From: a virus
Virus record (IMG/VR): IMGVR_UViG_3300032093_000121
Coordinates: 1 to 64,000 of that record
Length of the DNA: 64,000 nt
Strand: one strand, 5' to 3'
Shown piece by piece: positions 14,094 through 23,414 of the stretch (positions are counted from its first letter, which is position 1; each line of letters begins with the position of its first letter). Under the pieces are notes generated by a model, which saw nothing but the letters and a program-made list of their open reading frames with translations, did no database searches and had not been told where the DNA came from. The position numbers and the translations under genes were made by a program.

Positions 14094-15035
14094 TCACAGG
14101 TCGAACAAATTGCCCTGAACAGCTTCCTTCTCCTTGGGCTTGACAGGAGACAAATCGTCAGCGTCCCGAAGCCCAAGGAAGACAGGGAACCTCGGGGCTT
14201 CTTTGGCACCAGACGGGAAGTGCTTGAACTTGGCCAGCTTGCCGAGATACTCGATCTGATTGTCCCAGATCTCTTTACGGAGTGCCATGTCGAACCCTGT
14301 TCCTATCCGAACCTTGTATTTCACTCCATTGTCGTAGACGCCTTCGCAGAGCAGAGCTCCGAGCGTGTCCATCGGGACAAGACCATCTTTATGCGAAGAG
14401 CGCTCTGCATAACCGTTCGCATCGACACCGAGTTCGTTCGCATTGTGCATGAGTTCAGCGAAGCCGACGATGCGAGCTTCGGCATCAGCGAACTGTTTCA
14501 ATTTGATGAGCTCTCCACCTGTCGGGCTTGCTCTTCCTTGCTTGTAGTATCCACGAGGATTTCTGAGGATAACTCCTTCATGCCCTTCAGCGAGGAGATT
14601 AGCTTCATACTCCAGGATTTCTTCCATCGTACGAAGTAGCTTGGTCGGTACGATGGTGCAGAATGATGGCAGTTTGAGACCGTGTATGAAGTCGAGTCTC
14701 TCTTCGAAATTGCCCTCGTGCTGCCAATTGTCAAACACGTGAAGAGTCACGTCGTCTGGCTTCGCATAGGACATGACCGAGGAATTCGTCCGTCGGTAAG
14801 CGTCCTCAGCTGTCGGATCGCCAGCGATGATTTCTCCATCTTGCCCATTCATGATCGGGCCAGCTTCAGCGAATATCTTCTGAACCCACTCGGACCGAAC
14901 GAGCTTTTGCGACCTCGTGAAAGCCTGCTCGTCCTCGCCGTAAACGCGAATTCCGTCCAGTTTCGGCTGACCATACATTGGGAGCATGGCTTGAATCTTC
15001 TCGGCAACGAACTGCCCTGCGAGCATGACCTTCAT
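14094..15035 (-). CDS. ATP-dependent DNA ligase
   Basis: 313 aa from the ATG at 15035. Nucleotidyltransferase motifs: I KLDG (active-site Lys25), III DGEI, IV EGVILR, V LIKLK, then an OB-fold domain. The size matches small T7-like phage ligases. The last seven residues, QGNLFDL, resemble a sliding-clamp-binding motif, so it may be tethered to the clamp during Okazaki fragment sealing. Confidence 0.92.
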   Translation of the reverse strand: MKVMLAGQFVAEKIQAMLPMYGQPKLDGIRVYGEDEQAFTRSQKLVRSEWVQKIFAEAGPIMNGQDGEIIAGDPTAEDAYRRTNSSVMSYAKPDDVTLHVFDNWQHEGNFEERLDFIHGLKLPSFCTIVPTKLLRTMEEILEYEANLLAEGHEGVILRNPRGYYKQGRASPTGGELIKLKQFADAEARIVGFAELMHNANELGVDANGYAERSSHKDGLVPMDTLGALLCEGVYDNGVKYKVRIGTGFDMALRKEIWDNQIEYLGKLAKFKHFPSGAKEAPRFPVFLGLRDADDLSPVKPKEKEAVQGNLFDL

Positions 15036-15054
15036 GCGGCACCGCCAGCGGCCA

Positions 15055-15170
15055 AAGGCCAATCTTTGCCATTCAGAGCGGCCTCAGAGGGGCTCTGAGC
15101 GCCCGCTTTGCCCCTTGCCGCCACCATAGGCCAGCACCACGCCAGCCGCGCCCTACGGCCATCTGACAGT
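15055..15170. repeat. GC-rich dispersed repeat element
   Basis: Noncoding GC-rich stretch upstream of the ligase gene. Contains TCAGAGCGGCCTCAGAGG (15073-15090), the reverse complement of the 18-mer at 4603-4620. Confidence 0.6.
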
Positions 15171-15171
15171 C

Positions 15172-15363
15172 TCATTTTGGTTCCTTTCTCATCACAGCTC
15201 GTACGATAATTATCAGCAATCCTACCGATGGCCCAAGGAGAAGGGCGATCAGATAGTGACCAAGGCTGGTCTGCTTCTTTGCTTTCCGATCATGATACAT
15301 CAGACCCTCGGCGAGTAGGATTCCTACTATAAGATATACGATGAGCGCCCATCTCCATTCCAT
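15172..15363 (-). CDS. Small membrane protein
   Basis: 63 aa with two hydrophobic segments (about residues 5-21 and 36-58) around a basic linker. The start overlaps the primase-helicase stop (TAATG). Unknown role. Confidence 0.7.
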   Translation of the reverse strand: MEWRWALIVYLIVGILLAEGLMYHDRKAKKQTSLGHYLIALLLGPSVGLLIIIVRAVMRKEPK

Positions 15364-17753
15364 TAGAACGGCTCCTTCAGTATTTCATCGCTCTGGTCAT
15401 TTTCATCAGTCTCCCAATGAACTTTACCATGGAGCTTTTCCCACGCTTCTCTGCACTTCTTTAATGACCCAAAGTCATAGAAATACATGCGCTTCTTCTT
15501 TTGGAATGTTCTTCCTGCCTGTTCGTCATAGACATCAGCAGTGACCCGTTTCTGGGTTCGTTCGATGTGAGGACATACCCTCGACAGAAACCTGCCAAGA
15601 GCGGTCTCGTTACCACGACGGTTGAACTTCCACTTCTCAGCGTATGCAGTGAAGTCACTGATCATAGAGTCGCATGGAGCATCTTTTGTCCATTCGCTGT
15701 CAGTATCAAGCAGACGACCATTCTGCAACTTGCGGAACCACCACTCTTCGTCAATGCTGAGAGATAGCAGCTTCTGTTCTTGAAGTGCATCGGTCTGTGG
15801 AACATCGCGAACCTGAAAGCCATCAAGATCAATATTCTGCAAATGAAACAGCAAAGCCTCGAGACCACCGTTCTCGATCTGCTTCATCATCTCGCCGAAG
15901 TACTTCTTGTTCTGTTTGGCACCCTCCAGAACTTCTAGAACGAAGTAACGTCGCTCGTCGCCTGAGGCGCGAATAATGTGAGGATCGTTCGCAGCCATGA
16001 TCAGGTGAACATAGTTCGGATACGTCTCAACGTCGACGCCCTTTTGTTCGATAGGAATGCTATCTTCCGTAACCAGCATCTTGAGGACGGACTCATGACG
16101 CTTGTCACCTGCAAAGAATGCTTCATCAGCGAACAGGCAGATAACGTCACGAAGGTGAGCATTGAAGTTACCGACAAGATGCGAGGGATTGGCAACGTGT
16201 AAAAAGTGACGACCGAACAACTTACCGAAGATCTTCGCTACGATCGATTTACCGACGCCTTTACCGCCTCGCATCACGATTGCGACTTCACCAGGACTTG
16301 CAGGATTCTGAACTGCTCGTGCCATCCACTTCATGAAATAATCGAAGTACTCGTCGTTTCCTCCGCAGACATTGTCATGAAGATGCTTCAGATAAAGAGA
16401 GCAATCTCCAGGCCTCGGCTCTACAGCGAAACCTCTCCACAGATTATAGACTCCTGGACGATCTCCCTGAGGCATGAAACGCATGTAGTCGAACTGACGA
16501 CGACGAGGATGGGACAACCAGTATTTCCCCAGAGGGATACGGATCGCCTTGCCTTCTTTGTCTTGACCGACCTCGACCATCATGTGCGAATATCTATTCC
16601 GAAGGTCTTCAAACGACGAGATCGTGAGACGCGACCGGTTCATGATTTCATCTTCGACTTCTTCGATCACACGGCATTTGCCACCGATATTCCCGATAAT
16701 TGCATGTCGCTCGTTCATGACGCGCAGGTTCGGATCGTCGACGTGTTCCTTTGCCCTTGTCATCTGCCTGATGGCATAGCGCTCAGAGTTCTTTGATTCA
16801 CGAACACTGTCTGCAATTCCCCACTCAGGGTCTGTTATGATAGCGTAGACAACCTCATCAGGAACTCCGCAGCGGAACAACTGGCAGATGCAATCGAACA
16901 GCCATGCAGACCGACTGTTGTCGCCCTCTTTCGGTTGATCAGGGTGTCTCCCTTGGGCAATGATCACCTTCACTCTGTCAGGGACATTCCACTCGTCGAG
17001 CTCACTTAGATCTGTAATTCGCTGGACATTCCCAGGAACATTGATCGTGTATCCAGCAGTGTCTTTTCCACCTTGATTGCCGATACCGCCTTCAATCTGG
17101 ACTGCCTGAGCTTTCTTAAACTCACTGAGGTCATACGAATTCTTGTTGAACTCGAATTGGACTGCCAACTCTTCAGTACGACCAGCTTTCTTCTTCTTTG
17201 CATCTGGAATGTTCACTGTTCCAGGAAGTCGCATAATGCGATCGACGTTGTGACAATGGTCACCACCGAATACCTGCTCCAGCCTCTTGTTATAGAGTTC
17301 GAAGTCCTCGGCTTTCTTGACGTCGCCATCAATGTTCACAGACTGGTTGAGTTTCCAGAAGCCTTGATATCCACCACCACTGAAGATGATGACAGTCGGC
17401 TTGGGGATACCCTTCGGAATGTTGTCAGTCAGAAGCCCAAGAGCGCGATCACGTTCAGCTTTGATATCTTCACCTGCTTGAGGATCAATATCAATGTGAA
17501 GCCAGTCAGCGGACTTGATGTCTTCTTTAAGAGCTTTACTGTTGAGATCTCGGCTGACAGAGTTCACATGGAAATAGATATTTCTCTGTCCGTTGTATTT
17601 CTCAAGCCACTCGAAAAGCTCTGTTTCCTGATTGGCGTGAAATGTCGTGGTATTGATGGCTTTCTTGTCGGTCTGAATAGCAGTCAGGACCCAAGGTCCG
17701 TTCTTGTTCCATTTCTGCAAGAAGTCAATCGAGGCTCTGCTGTTTCCCTTCAT
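15363..17753 (-). CDS. Primase-helicase (AEP primase plus SF3-like helicase)
   Basis: 796 aa. The N-terminal archaeo-eukaryotic primase has HIDID (86-90), FSGGGYQ (124-130) and DRIMRLPGT (171-179). The C-terminal helicase has Walker A GGKGVGKS (496-503) and a Walker B-like CLFADEA (about 539-545), as in phage/plasmid P4-type primases. It makes primers and unwinds DNA at the fork, and could also initiate replication. The C-terminus ends in KEPF, one of four PF-type tails in this genome. Confidence 0.9.
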   Translation of the reverse strand: MKGNSRASIDFLQKWNKNGPWVLTAIQTDKKAINTTTFHANQETELFEWLEKYNGQRNIYFHVNSVSRDLNSKALKEDIKSADWLHIDIDPQAGEDIKAERDRALGLLTDNIPKGIPKPTVIIFSGGGYQGFWKLNQSVNIDGDVKKAEDFELYNKRLEQVFGGDHCHNVDRIMRLPGTVNIPDAKKKKAGRTEELAVQFEFNKNSYDLSEFKKAQAVQIEGGIGNQGGKDTAGYTINVPGNVQRITDLSELDEWNVPDRVKVIIAQGRHPDQPKEGDNSRSAWLFDCICQLFRCGVPDEVVYAIITDPEWGIADSVRESKNSERYAIRQMTRAKEHVDDPNLRVMNERHAIIGNIGGKCRVIEEVEDEIMNRSRLTISSFEDLRNRYSHMMVEVGQDKEGKAIRIPLGKYWLSHPRRRQFDYMRFMPQGDRPGVYNLWRGFAVEPRPGDCSLYLKHLHDNVCGGNDEYFDYFMKWMARAVQNPASPGEVAIVMRGGKGVGKSIVAKIFGKLFGRHFLHVANPSHLVGNFNAHLRDVICLFADEAFFAGDKRHESVLKMLVTEDSIPIEQKGVDVETYPNYVHLIMAANDPHIIRASGDERRYFVLEVLEGAKQNKKYFGEMMKQIENGGLEALLFHLQNIDLDGFQVRDVPQTDALQEQKLLSLSIDEEWWFRKLQNGRLLDTDSEWTKDAPCDSMISDFTAYAEKWKFNRRGNETALGRFLSRVCPHIERTQKRVTADVYDEQAGRTFQKKKRMYFYDFGSLKKCREAWEKLHGKVHWETDENDQSDEILKEPF

Positions 17754-18094
17754 ACTCGAGACTCCCAGAACTTGACGAGATCAGAGCAAGAAACCTTGCC
17801 AGTCTCCATCTGGTTGAACCAGAAGCGAGTGATGCCGATTTCCTCGGCGCATTCCTCCTGAGTTCTACCAGCACGTCGACGCAGGATAAGACAAATCTCA
17901 TCCTGAGTCAACTCGCCGAGTTCCGGGAGCGTGATACCAGACCGAATATCTTCATCATCGCGCTCCAACCGACCGTAGCAGTTGCGCGTCATGCCGAACC
18001 TCTTGGCGATCACTTCCTGGGACTCGCCGGAACGCCGACGGGAAATCAGGAGAGTTTCGCCGACGGTCAGCCCCTTGTGATCGAACGTAGCCAC
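17750..18094 (-). CDS. Double helix-turn-helix regulator
   Basis: 114 aa from a GTG at 18094 (GAAAGG upstream), inside the end of the nuclease gene. Two successive HTH-like units: residues about 8-48 (ESQEVIAKRFGMTRNCYGRLE) and about 62-105 (TQEECAEEIGITRFWFNQME), both XRE-like. A probable DNA-binding regulator, the only obvious one in the window. Ends overlapping the primase start. Confidence 0.7.
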   Translation of the reverse strand: MATFDHKGLTVGETLLISRRRSGESQEVIAKRFGMTRNCYGRLERDDEDIRSGITLPELGELTQDEICLILRRRAGRTQEECAEEIGITRFWFNQMETGKVSCSDLVKFWESRV

Positions 18095-18483
18095 GACAGA
18101 AGCCTTTCGTGATCCAAGCCCGCTGGGAAGTGCAGCAGAGCTTCTTTCCGCATTTCGAGGCGAGTCATATTGCCGAAACGGTCCTTCGCGGTTTCCCCGC
18201 TGAAGAAGAACCATTCCCGCGCCACCTGAGCGCAGACCAGAGTCGTTCCCCCTCTCATCCAACGACGAGCCAACCATATCCCCTGCTCCTTGGTGAGGGG
18301 ATGAGGAAAGCGCACCGGGTTCTTGTCGGCGTTGACCGGCCAAACTTTGAGCCACTTGCACTCTATCCATCCCCCTATGAAATTCACGTCTGGTGTACCA
18401 GCGCGCATATGATTTTCGATTGGAACCGCGTCAAGGGGTTTCATCGCCTTGACGAGATTCTGACGCATCCCAGACTCACTCAT
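18067..18483 (-). CDS. VRR-NUC/PD-(D/E)XK-type nuclease
   Basis: 138 aa. The core GTPDVNFIGGWIECKW matches the PD-(D/E)XK nuclease motif (Asp then Glu-x-Lys), with a preceding helix and the C-terminal strand-helix pattern of small phage VRR-NUC-like enzymes. Probably cuts DNA structures during replication or recombination. Starts just downstream of the promoter at 18493-18521. Confidence 0.75.
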   Translation of the reverse strand: MSESGMRQNLVKAMKPLDAVPIENHMRAGTPDVNFIGGWIECKWLKVWPVNADKNPVRFPHPLTKEQGIWLARRWMRGGTTLVCAQVAREWFFFSGETAKDRFGNMTRLEMRKEALLHFPAGLDHERLLSWLRSITRG

Positions 18484-18492
18484 TATGTGCTC

Positions 18493-18521
18493 ACCTTAGC
18501 ATCCGGCCGTTCATTTGACAA
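18493..18521 (-). promoter_or_regulatory. TTGTCA-TGAAC class promoter
   Basis: TTGTCA (18516-18521), AA, TGAAC, 17-base spacer, TAAGGT (18493-18498). Drives the nuclease, regulator, primase and possibly the ligase. Confidence 0.75.
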
Positions 18522-18531
18522 GTGCCGAGTT

Positions 18532-18993
18532 TCAATTCGCAGCGTAACTTACGACCTCGAGGCCAGCCTGCTTCATCATCTCGAGCCCAAGGAGGCAGGA
18601 GGATTTCCAGCGCTCCTCGTCCCAGCCGCCAGCCGACTTCTGGAAGTAGACGACGCGCTTGATCCCGGCGTTGATGATGACGCCAGCGCACCGTTCGCAG
18701 GAAGGACCGTGTCCAGGAGGCCACGAGTATAGCGTCGCACCGCGAAGATCGTCGTGAGCGTTGAGGATCGCATTGACCTCGCCGTGAACGACTCGCCGGT
18801 ACTTCTCCTCGCGGTTGTTCCAGATTTCGAGGGACTGGTCTGTTCCTCTTGGGAAATCGTTGCAGCCTTGGGAGACGAGGCGACCGTCCTTTACGACGAC
18901 TGCCCCGCACTTCGTCGAGGGATCAGGAGAGTCCAGAGAGGCCACTCGGGCCATCTCCAGAAACTGACGATCAGCTTTCTCGATAACGTCCAT
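18532..18993 (-). CDS. dCMP deaminase
   Basis: 153 aa from the ATG at 18993, which overlaps the upstream TAA. Zinc-dependent deaminase motifs HGEVNA and PSCERCA are intact. It makes dUMP from dCMP. With the ThyA-family enzyme at 23414-24475 it would feed either dTMP or hydroxymethyl-dUMP synthesis. Confidence 0.92.
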   Translation of the reverse strand: MDVIEKADRQFLEMARVASLDSPDPSTKCGAVVVKDGRLVSQGCNDFPRGTDQSLEIWNNREEKYRRVVHGEVNAILNAHDDLRGATLYSWPPGHGPSCERCAGVIINAGIKRVVYFQKSAGGWDEERWKSSCLLGLEMMKQAGLEVVSYAAN

Positions 18994-19715
18994 TAGACGA
19001 TCCCCTCGTCCCGCTGGTGGAGCATCATCGCGAGATTGGCGACGTCGACCGGATCGCCCTTCTGCACGTGATTGCGGAGCATGTGAGACAGCTCTGCCTG
19101 AGAGCAGGCTTCCTTGTCTTCCCAGCCGCCGCGACCCTCGGCCCGCTTCTGCGCCAGCTTGTCCTTCATGGCCTCGGCGAATGCGTCGACCGCATCGTTG
19201 TCCGAGTGAGGAAGGATCGGCAGTTGCAGAACACGGTCCAGCTTCGGAGGCGAGTAGTTCGGCCCCTTCACGACGCGACCGGCGCTGCTCGTCACCGGCT
19301 TGCCGTTCTCGTCCAGCTTGCTCATGTTCGAGCGATGGACTTCGCGCAGACCGAGGTTCTTGTACTCGGAGAGCCCAAGAGTGATGTAGGTCCCGTCGAC
19401 GACGTAGCTGAGATCCACCAGCGCGTCGAAGCACTCGACGATATCGCGATTGATCATGCCCTCCGAGAGCTCGGCCAGTTCTTCCTGGATAAGCTGAAGA
19501 CGGATAAGGACGAGCGCCCCGGCCTCGTCTCCCTGCTCGCGAGCAGCCTGAGCATTCTGCTTCAGACGCTCACCGAGTTCGGCAGCGGCGACATGGTAGC
19601 TGGCGAGAGCTCCGGTCGCGTAGCTGGCGTAGACAGGGACTTCTGGCTTCGTCCCGATGAATGCGCCGAAGACAGCCTGGAACTGTCGAACGAGCGTGAT
19701 GCCAAGATCTTTCAT
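18993..19715 (-). CDS. MazG-like NTP pyrophosphohydrolase
   Basis: 240 aa. The helical core has QEELAELSEG and ECFDALVDLSYVVDG, the E-x-x-E ... E-x-x-D metal-binding pattern of all-alpha NTP pyrophosphatases, followed by SNMSKLDENGKPV and a KGPNYSPP motif typical of the phage branch. It hydrolyses (d)NTPs to monophosphates. In base-modifying phages such enzymes can remove the unwanted normal dNTP. Coupled to dCMP deaminase. Confidence 0.8.
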   Translation of the reverse strand: MKDLGITLVRQFQAVFGAFIGTKPEVPVYASYATGALASYHVAAAELGERLKQNAQAAREQGDEAGALVLIRLQLIQEELAELSEGMINRDIVECFDALVDLSYVVDGTYITLGLSEYKNLGLREVHRSNMSKLDENGKPVTSSAGRVVKGPNYSPPKLDRVLQLPILPHSDNDAVDAFAEAMKDKLAQKRAEGRGGWEDKEACSQAELSHMLRNHVQKGDPVDVANLAMMLHQRDEGIV

Positions 19716-19730
19716 ATCATTTCTCCTTTT

Positions 19731-19946
19731 CTACGATTGTTTCTCGAAGCGGTCGTTGAATTCTTCCACAGGGCGGACCCAGATCAGGCCGTCCTGCAGA
19801 CTGCGATAGACCACGACATCTCGCATATCTACGTCTGCCCCGTTGTCATCGAGGAAGTCGATCCAGTCTTTGGCCTGCATCTTCGCCTCGTGGAGACGCT
19901 CGTACAGACCACCAGATTTCTTATGCACCCAGACTTCAGGTTCCAT
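19731..19946 (-). CDS. DUF1653-like small protein
   Basis: 71 aa. The ending VVVYRSLQDGLIWVRPVEEF-x-DRFE matches the DUF1653 pattern. Function unknown. The polymerase stop lies directly before its start. Confidence 0.6.
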   Translation of the reverse strand: MEPEVWVHKKSGGLYERLHEAKMQAKDWIDFLDDNGADVDMRDVVVYRSLQDGLIWVRPVEEFNDRFEKQS

Positions 19947-22016
19947 TTAATGGATATCTCCCCAATTAGGGCCGACTTCAGTGTCGACCTTGAACGGGAC
20001 CATTGGCGACGCGACCTCCAGGATAGAGGTCCTCATGATATCGCCAGCGGCCACTGCCTCTGCGACGGAGCCGAAGCTGCCGTCGATTTCGTCGTGGACC
20101 TGAAGCTGGATATAGTACCCAGCCCGATCCAGATCGATAACTGCCTTCTTGGTCTGGTCGGCAGACGATCCCTGAATGACTCGGTTCAGCGCCTTATGTG
20201 TCCAGTCGTACGAGCCATCCGGACGCTGAGTGAAGTGCAGGCGGCGACCCATGATGGTTCGCACGAAACCGACACTCTCGGCCCTCTTGCTCGCTTTCTG
20301 GGCAATGCCACGGACATATGGAACTTCGGTATCGAAGTTGTCCAGGATCGCCTGACCTTCCAGACCGGCGACTTCACGAATGATGCCGTCACCTGCCGCT
20401 GCTCGAGCCGACCATGCCTCGTGGCGGTTCTCAAAATACTGAGTTTCCTTCTTGGAACCGTAGCCTCGGTGGAGAGCCCAGCGAGTGGGAAGACCGATGT
20501 CTTCGCAGAGCTTGGCACCGCCTTCACCGTAGCAGAGGCCGAGGAAGATCTGCTTGGAGTAGCCGCGATTGACCTTGTACGACTTCTTGTCGTTCTCGAA
20601 CCAGTCCTCGACCTGAGCGTCGCCGTGGATCAGCCGGGTCATCATATCGTGGTTGTCAGTGTCCGGATTGTCACGGTAGCGACGAGCGGCTTCCTCGGCT
20701 TTCGGCAAACCCATCACCGCAGCGAAGTGAGTCGTCCAGCGTGGCTCCTGCTGACTGTAGTCGTTGACGCCCCAGATCGCTCCCTCCTCAGGGATGAAAA
20801 TCTTTCGCCACTCCAGGATGATCTGCGGGTCGTCCGGTTGAACGCGATCTGGAGAATACTGCTGCTGAAGGTTCGGGTCGGTCGCTGACAGACGTCCGTA
20901 GCGAACTCCCTTCTGCTCGCCGCCTTCGTCCTCTCGTGCGATCTGGTGGAAAGTGCAGTGAATTCGCCCATTGGTCGCATACCGATGAATGGAGGCCGCG
21001 AAGGTCGTGCGGATCTTGTTCACCTTGCGAGCGTTGGATATCGCTTTCGCAACCGGATGCTTCAGACCTTCCAGCATTTCTGCGTCGATCTGCGGAGCGC
21101 CAGTGCTCGTCTTTCCGAGCTTCACTCCCAGCGACTCAAGGGCCGGTGCGAGAGCTCCAGCCTTCCAGACATCGCCGACAGCGACATTGACCCCGGTTTG
21201 ATCGCGAACGAAACGAAGAGCCTCGATCTCCTCGTTCAGCGCTCTCTCCTCGATCTCCCGCAATTTCTCAAAGTCGATCCGGACACCTCGCTGTCGCATC
21301 TTGACCAGCACCGGGAGAAGGGCTGTCTCCAGATCGAACACCTGCCACAGATCGTCTTTGTCGATGACCTCGCGCTGCTTCTCGTAGATGAGCAGGGGAG
21401 CGTCCACGTCGTTCTCTGCGTACTCGCCAACGTAGCGAGCGGGAAGCCTCCACATTCCGGCACCGGGGTCCAGCCCCATGGAGCGGGCAGCTTCGAAGAG
21501 AACGTCAGTCTCCTTACCCTTGACTCCCCACCGCTCGCCGATGTTCTTCAGGCTATACGAATGGTGAAGTTCGTAGATCAGCGGATCGGCGATTTGAATG
21601 TCACGGAACTTAACGTCCTGATGAAACTCGATACCGTCCGTGGCAGCGTAGTCGATATCATACGACAAGTTCGCGCCAACGATTTCGCCATCGAAGTTCT
21701 TCAGCTGCTCACGGAGATACCCGAGGACTGCCTCCACTGGCAGATTGTCCCCGCCCTCGTGGCGAATGGGAAGATAGTGTTTCGGCCCTCCCTCGATCTT
21801 GAAGCCCCATCCAGTGGTGTAGCCTCCTCTCCTTGGGCCAGGTCCGAGATCACGGAGCTGACTGTCCTTGGTTTCGCAGTCAAGTGCAACCCGCTTCGCT
21901 CCAGCCCAAGAAGGGAGGGAGCTCATCTCGGGTGCGCGCCAGGAACTGTCAGGCATCAAGAAACTCATCTGGACTGCGCCTCCTAGATTGGGGTTATGCT
22001 TTTTCTTGGTTGCCAT
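19947..22016 (-). CDS. polA: DNA polymerase, family A
   Basis: 689-aa class protein from the ATG at 22016. The N-terminal 3'-5' exonuclease (ALDCETKD, NLSYDID, YAENDVDAP) is intact, so it proofreads. The polymerase part shows motif A (NDYSQQEPR), motif B (KVNRGYSKQIFLGLCYGEGG) and motif C (QVHDEID). No 5'-nuclease domain. This is the replicative enzyme of the phage. It overlaps the small gene at 21994-22173 by 23 bases. Confidence 0.95.
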   Translation of the reverse strand: MATKKKHNPNLGGAVQMSFLMPDSSWRAPEMSSLPSWAGAKRVALDCETKDSQLRDLGPGPRRGGYTTGWGFKIEGGPKHYLPIRHEGGDNLPVEAVLGYLREQLKNFDGEIVGANLSYDIDYAATDGIEFHQDVKFRDIQIADPLIYELHHSYSLKNIGERWGVKGKETDVLFEAARSMGLDPGAGMWRLPARYVGEYAENDVDAPLLIYEKQREVIDKDDLWQVFDLETALLPVLVKMRQRGVRIDFEKLREIEERALNEEIEALRFVRDQTGVNVAVGDVWKAGALAPALESLGVKLGKTSTGAPQIDAEMLEGLKHPVAKAISNARKVNKIRTTFAASIHRYATNGRIHCTFHQIAREDEGGEQKGVRYGRLSATDPNLQQQYSPDRVQPDDPQIILEWRKIFIPEEGAIWGVNDYSQQEPRWTTHFAAVMGLPKAEEAARRYRDNPDTDNHDMMTRLIHGDAQVEDWFENDKKSYKVNRGYSKQIFLGLCYGEGGAKLCEDIGLPTRWALHRGYGSKKETQYFENRHEAWSARAAAGDGIIREVAGLEGQAILDNFDTEVPYVRGIAQKASKRAESVGFVRTIMGRRLHFTQRPDGSYDWTHKALNRVIQGSSADQTKKAVIDLDRAGYYIQLQVHDEIDGSFGSVAEAVAAGDIMRTSILEVASPMVPFKVDTEVGPNWGDIH

Positions 22017-22173
22017 TCTTTTCCTCGTACCTTCTCCACGCCAGAGCGGCATTCATTAGAGCTTCAGCCTCGGTGGCCCCGGTTCCGTGATGACCCGGAC
22101 CCTGCTTGATGTCGCAGCGCCACGAATGACCCTGTATCGGAGAGGCTTGCGGATAGATAACGATTGTAACCAC
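21994..22173 (-). CDS. Small hypothetical protein, GTG start
   Basis: 59 aa from a GTG at 22173 with AAAGGGG seven bases upstream, ending in TAA within the start of polA. It has a beta start (VVTIVIYPQ), then GHSWRCDIKQGPGHHGTG and a helix. The reading frame exactly bridges the repeat element and polA, which supports it. Family unknown. Confidence 0.6.
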   Translation of the reverse strand: MVTIVIYPQASPIQGHSWRCDIKQGPGHHGTGATEAEALMNAALAWRRYEEKNGNQEKA

Positions 22174-22194
22174 GAATGAACCCCTTTATTGCGA

Positions 22195-22335
22195 CTGTCA
22201 GACGGCGCTGGCCTTTGGTTGCCGTGCTAGGCTAGGCCAGCGCCGCGCTCGGAGGGCCTCTGAGGGCCTCGCCGTGCTAGGGTGGCATATACCCTAAGCC
22301 GTTGCGCCCCGCCCGCCAGCGGCCTTCTGAGCGGT
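22195..22335. repeat. GC-rich dispersed repeat element
   Basis: GC-rich stretch with CCTCTGAGGGCCTC and GTGCTAGG words. GCCAGCGGCCTTCTGAG (22315-22331) is identical to 38230-38246. The element runs into the 3' end of the DUF3310 gene and encodes its Ala/Gly-rich tail. Confidence 0.6.
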
Positions 22336-22824
22336 CTGGAGCAGGTCGTTTAACCGCCCCATCGTGGCCGCTCGTTCAGACTCTGACTCATCGTACTGGA
22401 AGAGGTTCAAGATGCCCCAGAGAGCCATCTCGTCTTCCCGCTCAATGTTGTTGGCGGCGATGAAACGATGTGTCGCAGCGCAGCCATCACGGAGGAAGAA
22501 ATCGTGGTTGAAGAAGTTCTTGCACCCACTTGCGATATACTTCTCGACATAGTGGATCGCCTTCTGAACGTCCTCAGCCCCGTTCTTCTTGCGCCACCGG
22601 ATGATGTATTTCGTCGCACACCCGATGACATAGGGAATGTCATGATCGATGACCCAGTCCCAATGCTGATAGGGAGAGCGATAGTGCTCTCCCCCGACTT
22701 GACGGTCGTTGACTTGCTCTGTGTTGAATTGCTCCATGCGGTTCCCTCTGTCACAAGTTGGATCGCGGCAGTCGTCGTACTCGTAGCGTTCCCTGCCGCA
22801 AGGACAGCCCCGGTCGTGGCTCAT
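22294..22824 (-). CDS. DUF3310 protein
   Basis: 176 aa from the ATG at 22824, which overlaps the HD-domain gene stop (ATGA); an internal ATG at 22737 is an alternative (147 aa). The N-terminus has four Cys in a CPCGRERYEYDDCRDPTC pattern (possible zinc site). Then comes the DUF3310 core with VGGEHY, HWD and ATKYIIRWRKK. DUF3310 proteins are common in phages near nucleotide genes. The C-terminal AQKAAGG tail comes from the repeat element. Confidence 0.8.
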   Translation of the reverse strand: MSHDRGCPCGRERYEYDDCRDPTCDRGNRMEQFNTEQVNDRQVGGEHYRSPYQHWDWVIDHDIPYVIGCATKYIIRWRKKNGAEDVQKAIHYVEKYIASGCKNFFNHDFFLRDGCAATHRFIAANNIEREDEMALWGILNLFQYDESESERAATMGRLNDLLQTAQKAAGGRGATA

Positions 22825-23414
22825 GCCAGCAACCTCTGAATGATGTGGCCTGTCCGCTCCGGACGAAGGTCGACCTCGTCCAGCCGCTTCCGGAGAGCCT
22901 CCGCTTCCTTGGGCAGAGGCCGGGTCACCCAAGCCTCCTCGAGAGCCAAGATGCATTCCTCAGCGAACCGATTGCCGAGGAACAACTGCTCCTTGCTCCA
23001 GAGCCAGAGTTCCAGATGATCGCAGGCTTTCAGCTTGCGGTGATCGTCCTCCGACAGGTCGCTCTCATTCGGCAGCCCGAGGGAGTGGCTGATGAGAGTT
23101 TCCATGCCAGCGATGCCTTCCCGGAGCCCAGGAATGTGACGCAGCGGAGGAGCGGGAATGTCGCCGACGACCCGCTCGGGAACGTCGTGTGCCAGACAGG
23201 CGAGAGCCAGCCGGGGGAAGTCCTCCGGCCAGAGATAGTGCATCAGCATGGCGACGCCCCACGAGTGAGCAGCGTTGCTGTAGGAGCCGAGATGAACGAC
23301 GCCGTGGCACCGCTCGACCTTCCCGCCAGCCCTGCTCTCGATCACGTTGCGAGCGGTCCTGGCGACCTCGGAGATCGTGGCCGGTTCGTCCCGGCAGTCA
23401 TCATAGTGACCCAT
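22821..23414 (-). CDS. HD-domain 5'-nucleotidase (YfbR-like)
   Basis: 197 aa from the ATG at 23414. HD motifs: an early Cys-His region, HSWGVAM, CLAHDVPERVVGDIP and a later acidic residue, in the order found in YfbR-like dNMP phosphohydrolases. It would dephosphorylate a deoxynucleoside monophosphate. In hmU phages a dTMP phosphatase has this role. Coupled by overlap to the ThyA-family gene, which supports a nucleotide-pool function. Confidence 0.75.
   Translation of the reverse strand: MGHYDDCRDEPATISEVARTARNVIESRAGGKVERCHGVVHLGSYSNAAHSWGVAMLMHYLWPEDFPRLALACLAHDVPERVVGDIPAPPLRHIPGLREGIAGMETLISHSLGLPNESDLSEDDHRKLKACDHLELWLWSKEQLFLGNRFAEECILALEEAWVTRPLPKEAEALRKRLDEVDLRPERTGHIIQRLLA

Noticed and set aside
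19017-20888. Long plus-strand open frame of 623 codons
   Set aside because: It is antisense to the MazG-like gene and DNA polymerase, both with clear motifs, and shows no ribosome site or recognisable domains.
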